Of a DNA stretch of 64,000 nucleotides, positions 25,001-35,028 are shown piece by piece. Position 1 is the first letter of the stretch; each line of letters starts with the position of its first letter. A program made the position numbers and the translations under genes. Source of the DNA: Whitmania pigra (Eukaryota; Annelida; Clitellata; Hirudinida; Haemopidae); contig JAJTWR010000236.1 of assembly GCA_021613335.1 (NCBI GenBank), positions 1,256,001 through 1,320,000 on the forward strand, written 5' to 3'. Under the pieces are notes generated by a model. It did not search any database. It saw only the letters and a program-made list of their open reading frames with translations, and was not told the DNA's origin.

Positions 25001-25528
25001 TTTTATTCTGATCATTTATACTTATGTCAGCACTTATGTTGTCAGATGGTGATTTCTTATTAATTATTAACTAACCAGTTTTTAACGATATGTGCGCTGC
25101 GATCCCTACATTGAGTTAATGCAAGTCAATAATTTGTTTTTTTTGCAGGTTTGGGGCTGTGGAGGTTCTGCTGTTTATGAAAAATATGCTGGCATGAAGC
25201 TGTGGGAGAAGAAAGACACTGCTAGACACCAGAACAGAAAGGTTGCTTTTGTTAAGGAGTTATTTAAAAAAAAAATTTCTCTAATTAAATAAAATTCCTG
25301 CAAATACACTTTACTACGAATTACAAATTATTTCAAAATATTATTTGGTTTAATCTATTATGATCACAAATAGGAATGATCCTTAGCATATCGATCGTGA
25401 CCTGTCATTCATTTTACCTCATTAACATAATCCAGCTCCGCCCCGAAGATTGGAAGGACAATCCGGATAAAGAGCTCCTCAGTTATGGAGGGATCGAGAC
25501 AGACCATGCTAAGAGAGGGGATTTATAA
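22058..25528 (+). CDS. MEAK7: TLDc-domain protein of the MEAK7 / eak-7 type (12 exons)
   Basis: Exons: 22058-22156, 22280-22330, 22513-22717, 22950-23059, 23253-23399, 23626-23784, 23880-23950, 24250-24345, 24442-24515, 24750-24904, 25149-25241, 25436-25528; 1353 nt, 450 residues (human MEAK7 about 456). The start MGNGQSSNKRQ fits N-myristoylation, as in MEAK7 and EAK-7. The middle is helical and EF-hand-like (TSDEQNLNGDDVSKFF, EKSISVEEFCQWM). The C-terminal TLDc domain includes WHILYDSNKQGLSANGF, YFRFGAHLLLLGLDTEWRE and LEVWGCGG. MEAK7 is a lysosome-associated activator of an alternative mTOR branch in mammals. An alternative acceptor at 23602 would add eight in-phase residues. Intron 9 holds a TTAA-flanked MITE. 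I am sure of the TLDc domain and fairly sure of the subfamily. Confidence 0.85.
24556..24650. mobile_element. piggyBac-type MITE with TTAA target duplication
   Basis: An 87-bp element (24560-24646) is flanked on both sides by TTAA (24556-24559 and 24647-24650). Its ends are inverted copies: CCCTTTAAACCC at the left and GGGTTCAAAGGG at the right. TTAA duplication plus CCC/GGG ends is the piggyBac superfamily signature. The inside is GC-rich with a short hairpin (CTTTCCGGAAAACCGG). It has no coding capacity, so it would be a non-autonomous element. It sits in intron 9 of the TLDc gene. Confidence 0.8.
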
Positions 25529-25897
25529 GTTAAACACTTCGAGAGAAGGCTCAGCCACCTTTCAATATAATTTGACTGCTTAAAAATCCATCTAGGGCAT
25601 TTATTGCTTATGTCCGATGGATAATTCATTCGGTCGATTCCTTGTTCACTTTGCAATGATAAAGATTCTTCTCGTTTAGTTCAATGTTGTGATGACACGG
25701 TTTATTTTATATCTGTGATAAAAACATGTGATTTCTGCCCGTTTCATTTTATTTCATCATAATGTCAGTTAAATCAAGATCGGTAATCAATTTAAATACG
25801 ATATTTTGGTCAGAAATATAGTCTTTTATTATAATATCCGCTTTTATTCGCTCCAAACTAAAATTAAACAATTTGAAATCAGAGTCGTTTGGGGTCT
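25529..25897. other. Convergent intergenic region between the MEAK7-like gene and the MIP precursor
   Basis: Two genes end toward each other here, 370 bases apart. On the minus strand an AATAAA (complement of 25843-25848) lies about 50 bases after the MIP stop codon. A second AATAAA overlaps the MIP stop itself (GGAATAAAG). Confidence 0.5.
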
Positions 25898-26503
25898 TTA
25901 TTCCTTTTCAGCAGCGCCATCTGTGCCAGCATACGATCTCTTTCCCCACATACCCATGCTTCCGCTCGCCCACTTGCTCTTTTGAGATCTTATCTGATTA
26001 ATGGCACTGTCCAACCTCTTACCCCACATACCCAAGCCATCGGGACCCCATCTTCTTTTCTCAGAGTAGATCGTATCATTATCATTTTCATCGTAGTAGT
26101 CGTAATAGTCGCGGTCTCCGACTGGCGCCGTCGCTATGGGTAACGATCTCTTCCGGCCCCACATGGCCATGTTTCTGGAGTCCCACTTTCTTTTTTGCCA
26201 GTCGGCGAGTGATCTCTTACCCCACATGCCCATTTTTCCGGATGTCCACTTCCTTTTCTCCGCTTCCGGAATGGCAGGCTCGTCGTCGTTCATTTGGAAT
26301 CGTTTCCCCCAGAGACCCATCTTGTCAGAGCCCCACTTTCGTTTATTCTGGTGAGAATCCGTGTTTTCGGCTTTAGGGTGAGATTCTTCAAAGCTGACAG
26401 ATTCTGCATATTCGGCGTCCTTTGACGCGACAACGTGGGAGATCAACAGGACCGAAGAACTCAACAACAGGAATACGGCCACTGGGTTTACATGCGAAGC
26501 CAT
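25898..26503 (-). CDS. MIP: Myoinhibitory peptide (MIP / allatostatin-B) W-amide neuropeptide precursor
   Basis: Single exon, 201 residues. Residues 1-26 form a signal peptide with a leucine/valine core. Five repeats end in W-G followed by a basic site, the pattern of C-terminal amidation: KWGSDKMGLW (56-65), KWTSGKMGMW (85-94), KWDSRNMAMW (106-115), RWGPDGLGMW (151-160) and KWASGSMGMW (177-186). Each is W(X7)W-amide. Four are preceded by KR; the fifth is not, so it may be cut at a single Lys or stay N-terminally extended. Spacers are acidic; the one at 120-148 is Tyr/Asp-rich (DRDYYDYYDENDND) and could be sulphated. MIPs act on the sex-peptide/MIP-type GPCR; in annelids they have been linked to larval settlement and feeding. 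The stop codon overlaps an AATAAA hexamer. Confidence 0.93.
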   Translation of the reverse strand: MASHVNPVAVFLLLSSSVLLISHVVASKDAEYAESVSFEESHPKAENTDSHQNKRKWGSDKMGLWGKRFQMNDDEPAIPEAEKRKWTSGKMGMWGKRSLADWQKRKWDSRNMAMWGRKRSLPIATAPVGDRDYYDYYDENDNDTIYSEKRRWGPDGLGMWGKRLDSAINQIRSQKSKWASGSMGMWGKRSYAGTDGAAEKE

Positions 26504-29500
26504 AAGGTTGATCCCTGCGAATGATTTAACTTATAATGAATTTTAAACATCGGGATGAATTTATCAAGAGTAAAACTGTCCCTTTTGGCAAGGGCTTGAA
26601 GCCCTGTTATCAATAAAGAATTCTTTATGCTCGGACACTTTTTACGATTTGAGTCGTTCCCCTGCCAGGGCTCGTATAACTTAATCCCCCAAGACTTACG
26701 CCCACACTTAATTTGCATGCACTAAAAGCCAACCGAAGGTGATAATTAATTTGAAACCGTTGCACTTAACTGATTACATTTAATTTTTGGAGGTCACTGC
26801 GATTCATGGAACGTACCAGCCCGTGCAGATATTATGATACTTTTAAGCTGAAGTTACTACTAAATAACTACTTGCGTCGACTTATTCGATTTAAATACAA
26901 AAATACAAATTCTACAACAATTATTTAAATATATCCTATATCCATAATTTGAGCGAATATTGCGCTTCAAAATCTGTTTGATTTGAAATTCTAGATAAAG
27001 GTATTTTGAGGTCAAACGGACTAACCCTTGCACTGAAATCTTTAGAGGAAAATATCGAGAAACGCAAAAGCAAGTACAAATAGACTTTTTTTTGGAGATA
27101 TAGCTAAATTTATTTTTATATTATCATAATTAGGGAGACACTCATTAACGCCTGACAGTTATAGTCAAAGATATTAAACAGCGGGTCTACTCTTTTAATA
27201 GAAGCAAAACTTCATTGGCAACTCCACACTCCATTGCCATTTATATACTTTCCTCGAGCGTGGGATCCGCGTCATAATCTCTCTATGGCACGTTATGATG
27301 AGCCGAATTCCTAAAAATCAGCTTGATAATTAGAAAGTAAATTAAAATGAACAAATTGAATTTCTAGACGATTAAAAAATAAACGCCTTCACCAAAAATC
27401 ATTCTCTTTCTCAAATCGACATGGCCATTAAGAACTTATCGAGTTGCTCCTTCTGCTATTTTTTTTGAATAAGGTTAATGTGAAGAAGTTGAATGTATTC
27501 TGGAACACGCCTGCTGTCGGTGAGAAGCCATTAAGCAATAGTGAGTTTATTAGGTAAAAACTTCTTGCCGTGCCAGACGGGACTCTACTAAGTGAATGAA
27601 ACATCAAACCATGAGACATGCTTGACAACCTTTATTGATAGCCTTTGCCTTAAGGTGGCGTCAGAATGGTGTTAAAAATCCTCCTTATCATCCACATAAA
27701 AGAAAAGATTTAATTTATTATGAAGGAGCATGTCTTCTTTTGTTAGGGACCCTAGTTGGATTATCCAATTATACAACTAATCATAATTTGGGCAAATGTC
27801 CTAATCTAATATTCGGACGACACATCCTGTTATTTACGGCGATATCAGATTACCTCAAATCACGCGGCCCTATATTTATATTATTTGATTAACTAATTTG
27901 CGTCATCTCATGATAAATTTACTGACCACACAGATTTCCAGTACCCTCCAAAATTCAGTTCCTGAAAAAACACAGACTCGACTCACAATTCTCAAAAAGT
28001 ACTGAATTTCTGTCACTGAGTAAGTTCGAGACATTCCCTCTTGCCTAGTAAGATTAAATCTGGCAAATGTCTACTGGTAATCTAACAAATTAGAAATTGC
28101 AGCGAAATTGAATAAAAAAAAGCTTAATCAAAGCAGCCAATTCAAACTAATGTAGTGAGGTTCGAGATCGACGATTTATCTCTAACTCGAAAAAAGTAGG
28201 ATTTTTGTGAACAGAAAATGTAAATTAGACGTCAAGAAATAACTTTTACTTTTCCCATAGCAACAGACGAAGAACGACAGAATATCAGAGCAGACGACCC
28301 CGTCACGATTGTCTGTTTACCAAAAACATTGCATGGAGTGAAGATAACAGTTAACATTGTATGCTGAAGAATTCGGAAAACAATTGAAGTACTCTCTACA
28401 TCTAAGCAAATATTTATAGGCATGAATAGCCGCTAACAAATTACCCGACGAAGTTTACGGAAATTATTTTCCGACCGATTTATATTAAAAATGAATTTTT
28501 GAAAGCTTCGAATAAATTATTATTGGAATTTTTATAAATTAATTAATACCCCATAACTATGACAGATGCTTTGTGGAGACTAATGACGGACAAATCCTTG
28601 AAAAACATTGATTTCATCTACGGAGTTCTCGAGGTGAACGAGCGACTACAGACATATTTGTTTACCTGTTTCAAAGAGCAAATCAATCACTGCGGAGCCC
28701 ATGGGAGGAACATTTAGAGACAAAAATACAAAAGCTAAATATTCGCCAATAATAAATAGTATTGATATTTCATTTCTCTATGCAAACAGCACTAGAATAA
28801 AACGTTTAATAGGATATAAAACGTGGGCGCTTTTGAAAGGAACGTCATTTGGGGGCAGGAGGGCATACGGTTGAAGAGATGGTATGGATTTTCGTCATTT
28901 TGAGTGTCTCCCCTTGGACAAAGCTGGAATGAAGACTCTGGATTTTGACACAACTCATTTCTTGTGACGGAATCACTTCTGCTGGTGTCATTCAGTTGCT
29001 CACGTATTTAATAATTCCCTTTTCTAATGCAAAAAGCAGTCCCAACAACCGAAATTGATGTGTGGCGTGGCGCTTGCCTAGAATTGCCGCTCTAATCCAC
29101 AATGTGTTCGGATTTTCAACTTAGTTTGAGAAATTCAGGCCATTCTGTTAATGACTGAATTATCTCAGTAAGATAGAAAGAGGCTTTAGCTAAATGCGAT
29201 GCTTTCTGCTTGTAATCTTTTCATATGTAGTTTTAGTTTAGTTCTATATGTTTTAGTTTCGTTTGGAACTTAAAAAGCAACTTAATAGCAACTTAAAAAT
29301 TTAAATAAAATCCTTAAGCCCGAGATTAGAGTCACCGAATAAATCTTAGTCGAGGACACAAATTCTTCAATTTGTCTAAACTTTAACGAGTTGCTTGAAA
29401 CTTCTATTTAACTTTCTCCATCTTAACATCGTAACATTTTACATCTTTCCGAATTATGCCATAGCATTACCTTTTCTTTGCAATCATTATTATTGTTATT

Positions 29501-30506
29501 GTTACTAATAATAGTAATAGTAATAGCAATGCAATTACTGATTTTTTAATTTTATTTTTGTTAATATTTCGGACGCTTTTGTGAATTGGCGATTTAAAAC
29601 CTTTCAGAGTTATTTCCGCGCAGCTGATAATCGAAGAAAACAGGATAAATCCTTTCTCGTCGAATATTGAAAATGAAAATGCCGAATTTCCTGAAAAATT
29701 CTCTCAGCAAATAAAACATTGGAAAGACTTTATTTTTTTCTTCAATTCCTTGCAACGGGGGACTAATCACTATCATGCCCGCCTTCTCCGTCGTCAGCAC
29801 CAACTCCTGCGAATGGTGCACTTTGTGGGGATTCGGGGACCCATAAAGAGTGAGTGGAATACAAACTCGTCGGAAATTTGTCATCCGCTGGAAATGGTGA
29901 TAGTGATTTTCGTCATTTCGTGTGAGCATCATCTTGGAATGTTTAAATTGAGTAATAAAGTTTACGCTTAATTCTATGTTCCACGAGAAATATTTTTTCT
30001 AAGTCGATGAAAATTATTTAGCCTGACGTTTACACAAACTTAGTAATGTAATATTTATATTAATATAGTTTATCAAGCCAATTAATTAGAAATATTATTG
30101 TAATTAAAACAATTTCACGGAAATGGGTCAGGTGATTTCAGAAAAAAGAATTTTTATAAAAAATTGTTAAATAAAAAAATTAAAACAAAATTTACTAATA
30201 TATAGTTTAATAATTATTCACATTAATATTAATTAATAAAATAATAACCTATATATTTCATAATAATAATATTAGTACTAATATTAATACTTATTAAAAT
30301 ATTAATGACAGTAAAAATAATTGTTAAATATAAATAATATAATAAATCCGAACTATTGTCTTCTATTTTAAAAACTCGTTGATAACTTATTTCATAACGG
30401 TTGTTTGGGTGACAAATGAGGGCCATCGGCATTTTAAAAATGTCAATAACTTCCTAACATATTTTAATAACAAATACCAAAGGATATAATGACAGTAAAA
30501 GTTACA

Positions 30507-30664
30507 ACAACAACAACAACAATAATAACAACAATAATTCTAAGATTAACTTTTAAAACATTAAAAAATAGGGATATTATTAACATTATTATTATTAATA
30601 TTATTATCATTATTATTATTCCTATTATTAGCAGCAGTAGTCATCATCACCATCATCATCATCG
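30507..30664. repeat. Compound microsatellite (AAC)n, (ATT)n, (CAT)n
   Basis: Three short arrays close together: AAC units near 30507-30535, ATT units near 30580-30625, and CAT units ending near 30664. Confidence 0.8.
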
Positions 30665-32884
30665 CTTCTGATCAAACTTCCATGAAATCAACGCAAGATT
30701 TAACCATGCAATCCACACATTCGACCATTTCATTGTCATTCAACACATCTGTTTGACCTTTTGAGAAGTTCAACACCCCAAGCCACAAGGTCACCTAAAT
30801 CTCTTAATCAATGTCTGAACACTTAGAACGACCTTGAAGACCGCCGAGAGGACATCCTTTAAACAAGGTCACATGGAATTTAACGCCTGGTTTTGGGCGG
30901 GAAACTGTGAAGTTGCTAAAGAGAGCTGACGGGATGTTTTTATTGGTTGTCAAAGTGTTTTGGTGACAAAAATTATCATGTGTTAGTTGTACATTTTATA
31001 ACCAGGGTTTACAATTTAATAGTTTAGTTTTGCAATAAAGTTATTTTATTTTTTATTTTTTTATTAGTTTTCTTTTTATTTTTTATTGTTGTTGATTTTT
31101 GATTGTTAATTTAAATGTGTATGTAATGTTGACCAAGTCTATAATCTAGAGTTCCTGTCTATTTAGAGATCGTTGTTGAGAAAAATTTGTTGGCTCTGCC
31201 TATTTTAGAATTTCTGAAAATTTAAGTTTTTTAATCCCAGGAATTATTCAATTATTCAATTCACCGTGGGTGGATCACGTGCGGTTTTGTAACTTTAGAC
31301 ACACCTGGATGGAAATACGAGTCAGAAACCGATTAAATGCGATATTAATACTCGCTAATAATTAATCTACAAATAATATTAACAATAGCAATGCTGGCAA
31401 TGGCGATAATGATGGACGTGACCATGGTAACGGTGATGGCAAACAATAAACAAAAGCAACCACAAGGCTACTACTGTTACCTAAACGCACCAAGACGAGT
31501 TTAGGCAAAGCGAAATATGCAAAATACTCAACGAGATATAAACAGAAGAGAGCGCAAGTGGCAGGACGCCATTGTGCCGTTGTTTTGTTGACCCATTAAT
31601 TTCAAGAGGACATAATTAATCCGTTGACATTCTTCAACCATCCGTGACCAGGGATAATCAGTGCTGTCATGTTTATTGGATGCCTGCAATGCTTGCGTTG
31701 GCCTTTGCATTTGTCGAGGATTTTATGCTGACACTGAACGATTTATAGAATGGAATATTTATGATTTATTTTTAGGTCTTTGCATCTGCTGTTAACTATT
31801 AATTATTAATTACTAACCATTAATTATTATTTAGTTATTTTTTGCTTAATTAATTGGTTATTTTATCTTATCTTATTTGTTCTGTTTTATACTTTGCCTT
31901 ATCATTCGTCGATCAAACGATGACATGTACTTTTAATAATATTTCTCGAGAGGCAGGGATTTATAAGCCATAAAACATCTTTAATGTTCATTCCGCTGTA
32001 CTTGCGGAACCATACCCCTCCCCATGCACCGATCAACCCGCATGGATACGCATATTAAAGACTTAATTTTAAATGAAGGAAATCAGAATTCGTAAATATT
32101 ATTATAATTACGAGAACAAATAGCAACTCGATGGTGTATTCGAAAGAAATTATTAGGTAGAATTTTAATTGCTTTACGATACCATCTGTCATGGATTTCG
32201 AATCGTGACCTGCATTTGAAGAATTCAACGTCCACACCAGGTATTATAATCCGACTGCCTCAATCACTGTCAACATCGTCTCCAACGTAATCGTCATCGT
32301 CATTTCGTTGCTGATGTCATAGCGATGACATGTTCATGTTGAAATCATTTGGAGTAATAGTAATTTTTGATTTTTTTTTTCGGGATCAGTAATGATGCAG
32401 TTATGCCAGGAACTCGTCAGCTTTGATGATGTTGATTAGCGGATGTCATTGCAATTCATGAATAGAATGAATCTGTAAAACATCTGAAGTTGTCACATCA
32501 ATCATCATCGCAGCTCGTACAGGTACTACCGATCCGTCATGTCTTCGTCTCTTGTATGTCCCATTCTGCACCTGACCTGCACAACGCTGATTCAATTGCC
32601 GACTGCAAATTATATGTCATTACCGTAATAAATGATAAATCAAACTAAAGAGTTTTATTGGTCAGCCTTGGTATTTGAATTAAAATTAGTCAATTAGTTT
32701 TCATATTTTATGATCATGTTTGCATGATTCATAGGCTCGGTTAATACCTTACGAGCTCGAATCAGCGTAAACGATGTAAATTTACTGTTTTCAATTTACA
32801 AAAATGGTGCATCCAATAACAACGCGAACTAAAGGTGAAAGGTTAAAAGGAGAGGATAAGGTATTAAAAACATTCCATTTAGCA

Positions 32885-33115
32885 GTCTGGTGGGTTTGGC
32901 GTGGTTTCAGCAGGTCCCCCGGTAGAAATTACCAAACCCCTGGGCATAGGGTCTCTAAGTTATTTAGATTTGGTAATAGAAAAGCAGAAACGTTTTAAAA
33001 CCGGAGCGGGCCCCATGTAAAGAGCCGGGCCTCTAGAAACTACACGCTGCCCCGGTATTGGTTGAGACCAAAGAGGCACCGGGATTATTGACGTCCGCAC
33101 CGGTCTAATTGGCAA
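32885..33115. other. GC-rich patch of unknown origin
   Basis: About 230 bases stand out from AT-rich surroundings. They contain GGGTTTGG and, about 40 bases on, its complement CCAAACCC, then GGAGCGGGCCCC and GCACCGGGATT with GCACCGGTC further on. No open frame or tRNA box is seen. A degraded mobile element is possible. Confidence 0.35.
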
Positions 33116-33360
33116 TGTAAAATTGCGGTTTATACGCAATTGTTAAATAAAGCATTTTTTACAATGTTAAAATGACCTTTGGTAGAAAATTCTAAATGTA
33201 CAGTGCCGTATTTGTAAGAGAACTAAGGATACCACATCAACACTCAATTCACTTTGTTACACGCTCTCGATGTTGCGAATATTTACGAAATCGGTATGTC
33301 CCACCCATGCAACTGATGTCATATACTTGGTGTCGAATCGACATTTGACTTAGAAACCTA

Positions 33361-33505
33361 TTATTAGATTATTATTGCTGTTGTTGAAATTACGTTTATT
33401 ATTACCATTGTTGTTGTTAAAATTACTTCTATTATTATCATCATTGTTGTTAAAATCACATTTATTATTACCATCATTGTTGTTGTTAAAATTAAATTAT
33501 TATAA
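33361..33505. repeat. Imperfect tandem repeat of ATTATTACC/GTTGTTAAAATTA units
   Basis: Three related blocks, each a run of ATT, an ACCATT or ATCATT, a run of GTT, then AAAATTA or AAAATCA. Confidence 0.7.
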
Positions 33506-33837
33506 ATATTGTACATCACTAGTCTGGAATAAACATCGCATCGACGATGCATGCAATTAAGAATTCCTAGCAACAAGAGACATCAGGCCGGTCAGGCGTT
33601 GTTAGTCTTGTCTTAATCGTAAAGTAAAGCCTTCGCTGAACCATTCATCCAGTGTTCCAGTCGTCGAATGTTGAATGCGTATGAAAATAAATTAATCACG
33701 GTAAGAACATGCAGAGCAACAGGTGAGCTGCAAGTCTCAGATGTACAGGGGGGCCATCGAAACATCAGTTTTGAACGATCGACAGAAGTTTGATTGTCAA
33801 GGTGGATCGAGCGAATGATTCGTGAATAACAGATACT

Positions 33838-33838
<1 letters not shown>

Positions 33839-33902
<64 letters not shown>

Positions 33903-33920
33903 TAATAATAATAATAATGA
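33839..33920. repeat. (AAT)n microsatellite
   Basis: Nearly pure AAT array of about 80 bases, with one interruption near 33899. Confidence 0.95.
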
Positions 33921-34544
33921 TGATAATGGCTAATTTGAATGTTTATGGGCTAAGCTAATAATTAAAAGAAAGTGTTGAAATCAAATCTTTTAAGCGAAGG
34001 TGATCCAGAGATTGAACGCGCCTAAAACAGAACTTAAATCGTCGGATCACCACCCGTATGCATGCACGTGAATGCGAATGTTATGCATGTGAATGTCAAT
34101 GTGAGTGTCACGCACGCGTCGTTGACACAAGTTCTAACAATCTGTGGCCGTCAGGGCAGTGATAATACTTGGCAGCTAACATTGCACAGCACGGGCAGCA
34201 CGTGGTAGAATAAAAGTGAACTTAACTACGAAAACATAAAAGTCCTTCGTGTCAAGTAATTCTGGCAGGAGCGAAAGTGACCTTCAATCGCTGAAGGACA
34301 GTCGAAGGTCAGGAAATGAATTCCAGTAAAAAAAATACAATTAAACCCACCTAGTCGATGAGGCAATCGACATCGATAAGATAGATCGATCAAAATCGTC
34401 GGGCGAAAGTCTGAAAAATGGCGGCAGGTAGGAATGAAAGATGCAGACGACAGAAAGAATAACGGAGTCGATCGACGTCTGTCCATAGCAACGAGAAGGT
34501 TGGCAGTCGCGTGAGATTTGTTGCCAGTGCAACTAATTGTGTAA

Positions 34545-34606
34545 TAACAATAACAACAACAATAATAACAAATTATAACAGAAATAATAATAATAATAAC
34601 ATAATA

Positions 34607-34637
<31 letters not shown>

Positions 34638-34655
34638 TATAATAATAATAATGGA
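34545..34655. repeat. (AAC)n/(AAT)n microsatellite
   Basis: Mixed AAC and AAT units interrupted by ATAATAT and GAAATAATA. Confidence 0.9.
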
Positions 34656-34777
34656 CTAATCTTGAATCAATGACTATATCAATTATGTAGCAATGAATTG
34701 TGAATATCACCAATCGACAATGGCAAAGGTTGTCATCAAAAGTTCAAAAAGTCTTGGCAGTGGTGATAACAGAAAAA

Positions 34778-34863
34778 AAAACAACAATAATAATAACAAC
34801 AATAACAACAATAATAAAAATAATAATAACAACAATAACAACAATAATAAAAATAATAATAAC

Positions 34864-34901
<38 letters not shown>

Positions 34902-34920
34902 CAACAATAATAATAGTAGC
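34778..34920. repeat. (AAT/AAC)n microsatellite downstream of the ORP gene
   Basis: About 140 bases of alternating AAT and AAC units just beyond the 3' end of the ORP gene. They create long false Asn-rich and Leu-rich open frames on both strands. Confidence 0.95.
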
Positions 34921-35028
34921 AACAGTAATAACTGTCGAGATAGTACATATAGACACAATAAAGCGAGACAAACAAAAATACGCTCTCTGAAAATAGAAAC
35001 ATCTCTCCTTTTAGCTTTTAACTTCGAA

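Larger units (their letters stand above)
26504..35028. other. 8.5-kb gene-free region upstream of MIP, with repeats near its far end
   Basis: No open frame here shows splice-consistent similarity to a known family. The nearer part (26.5-33 kb) is AT-rich unique-looking DNA and is the natural place for MIP upstream regulation and possible 5' non-coding exons. The far part carries several microsatellites (listed separately) and a GC-rich patch near 32.9-33.1 kb. Confidence 0.5.

Noticed and set aside
29594..29932. 112-codon minus-strand open frame
   Set aside because: No recognisable domain, no supporting splice or family signal; chance frame in AT-rich DNA is as likely.
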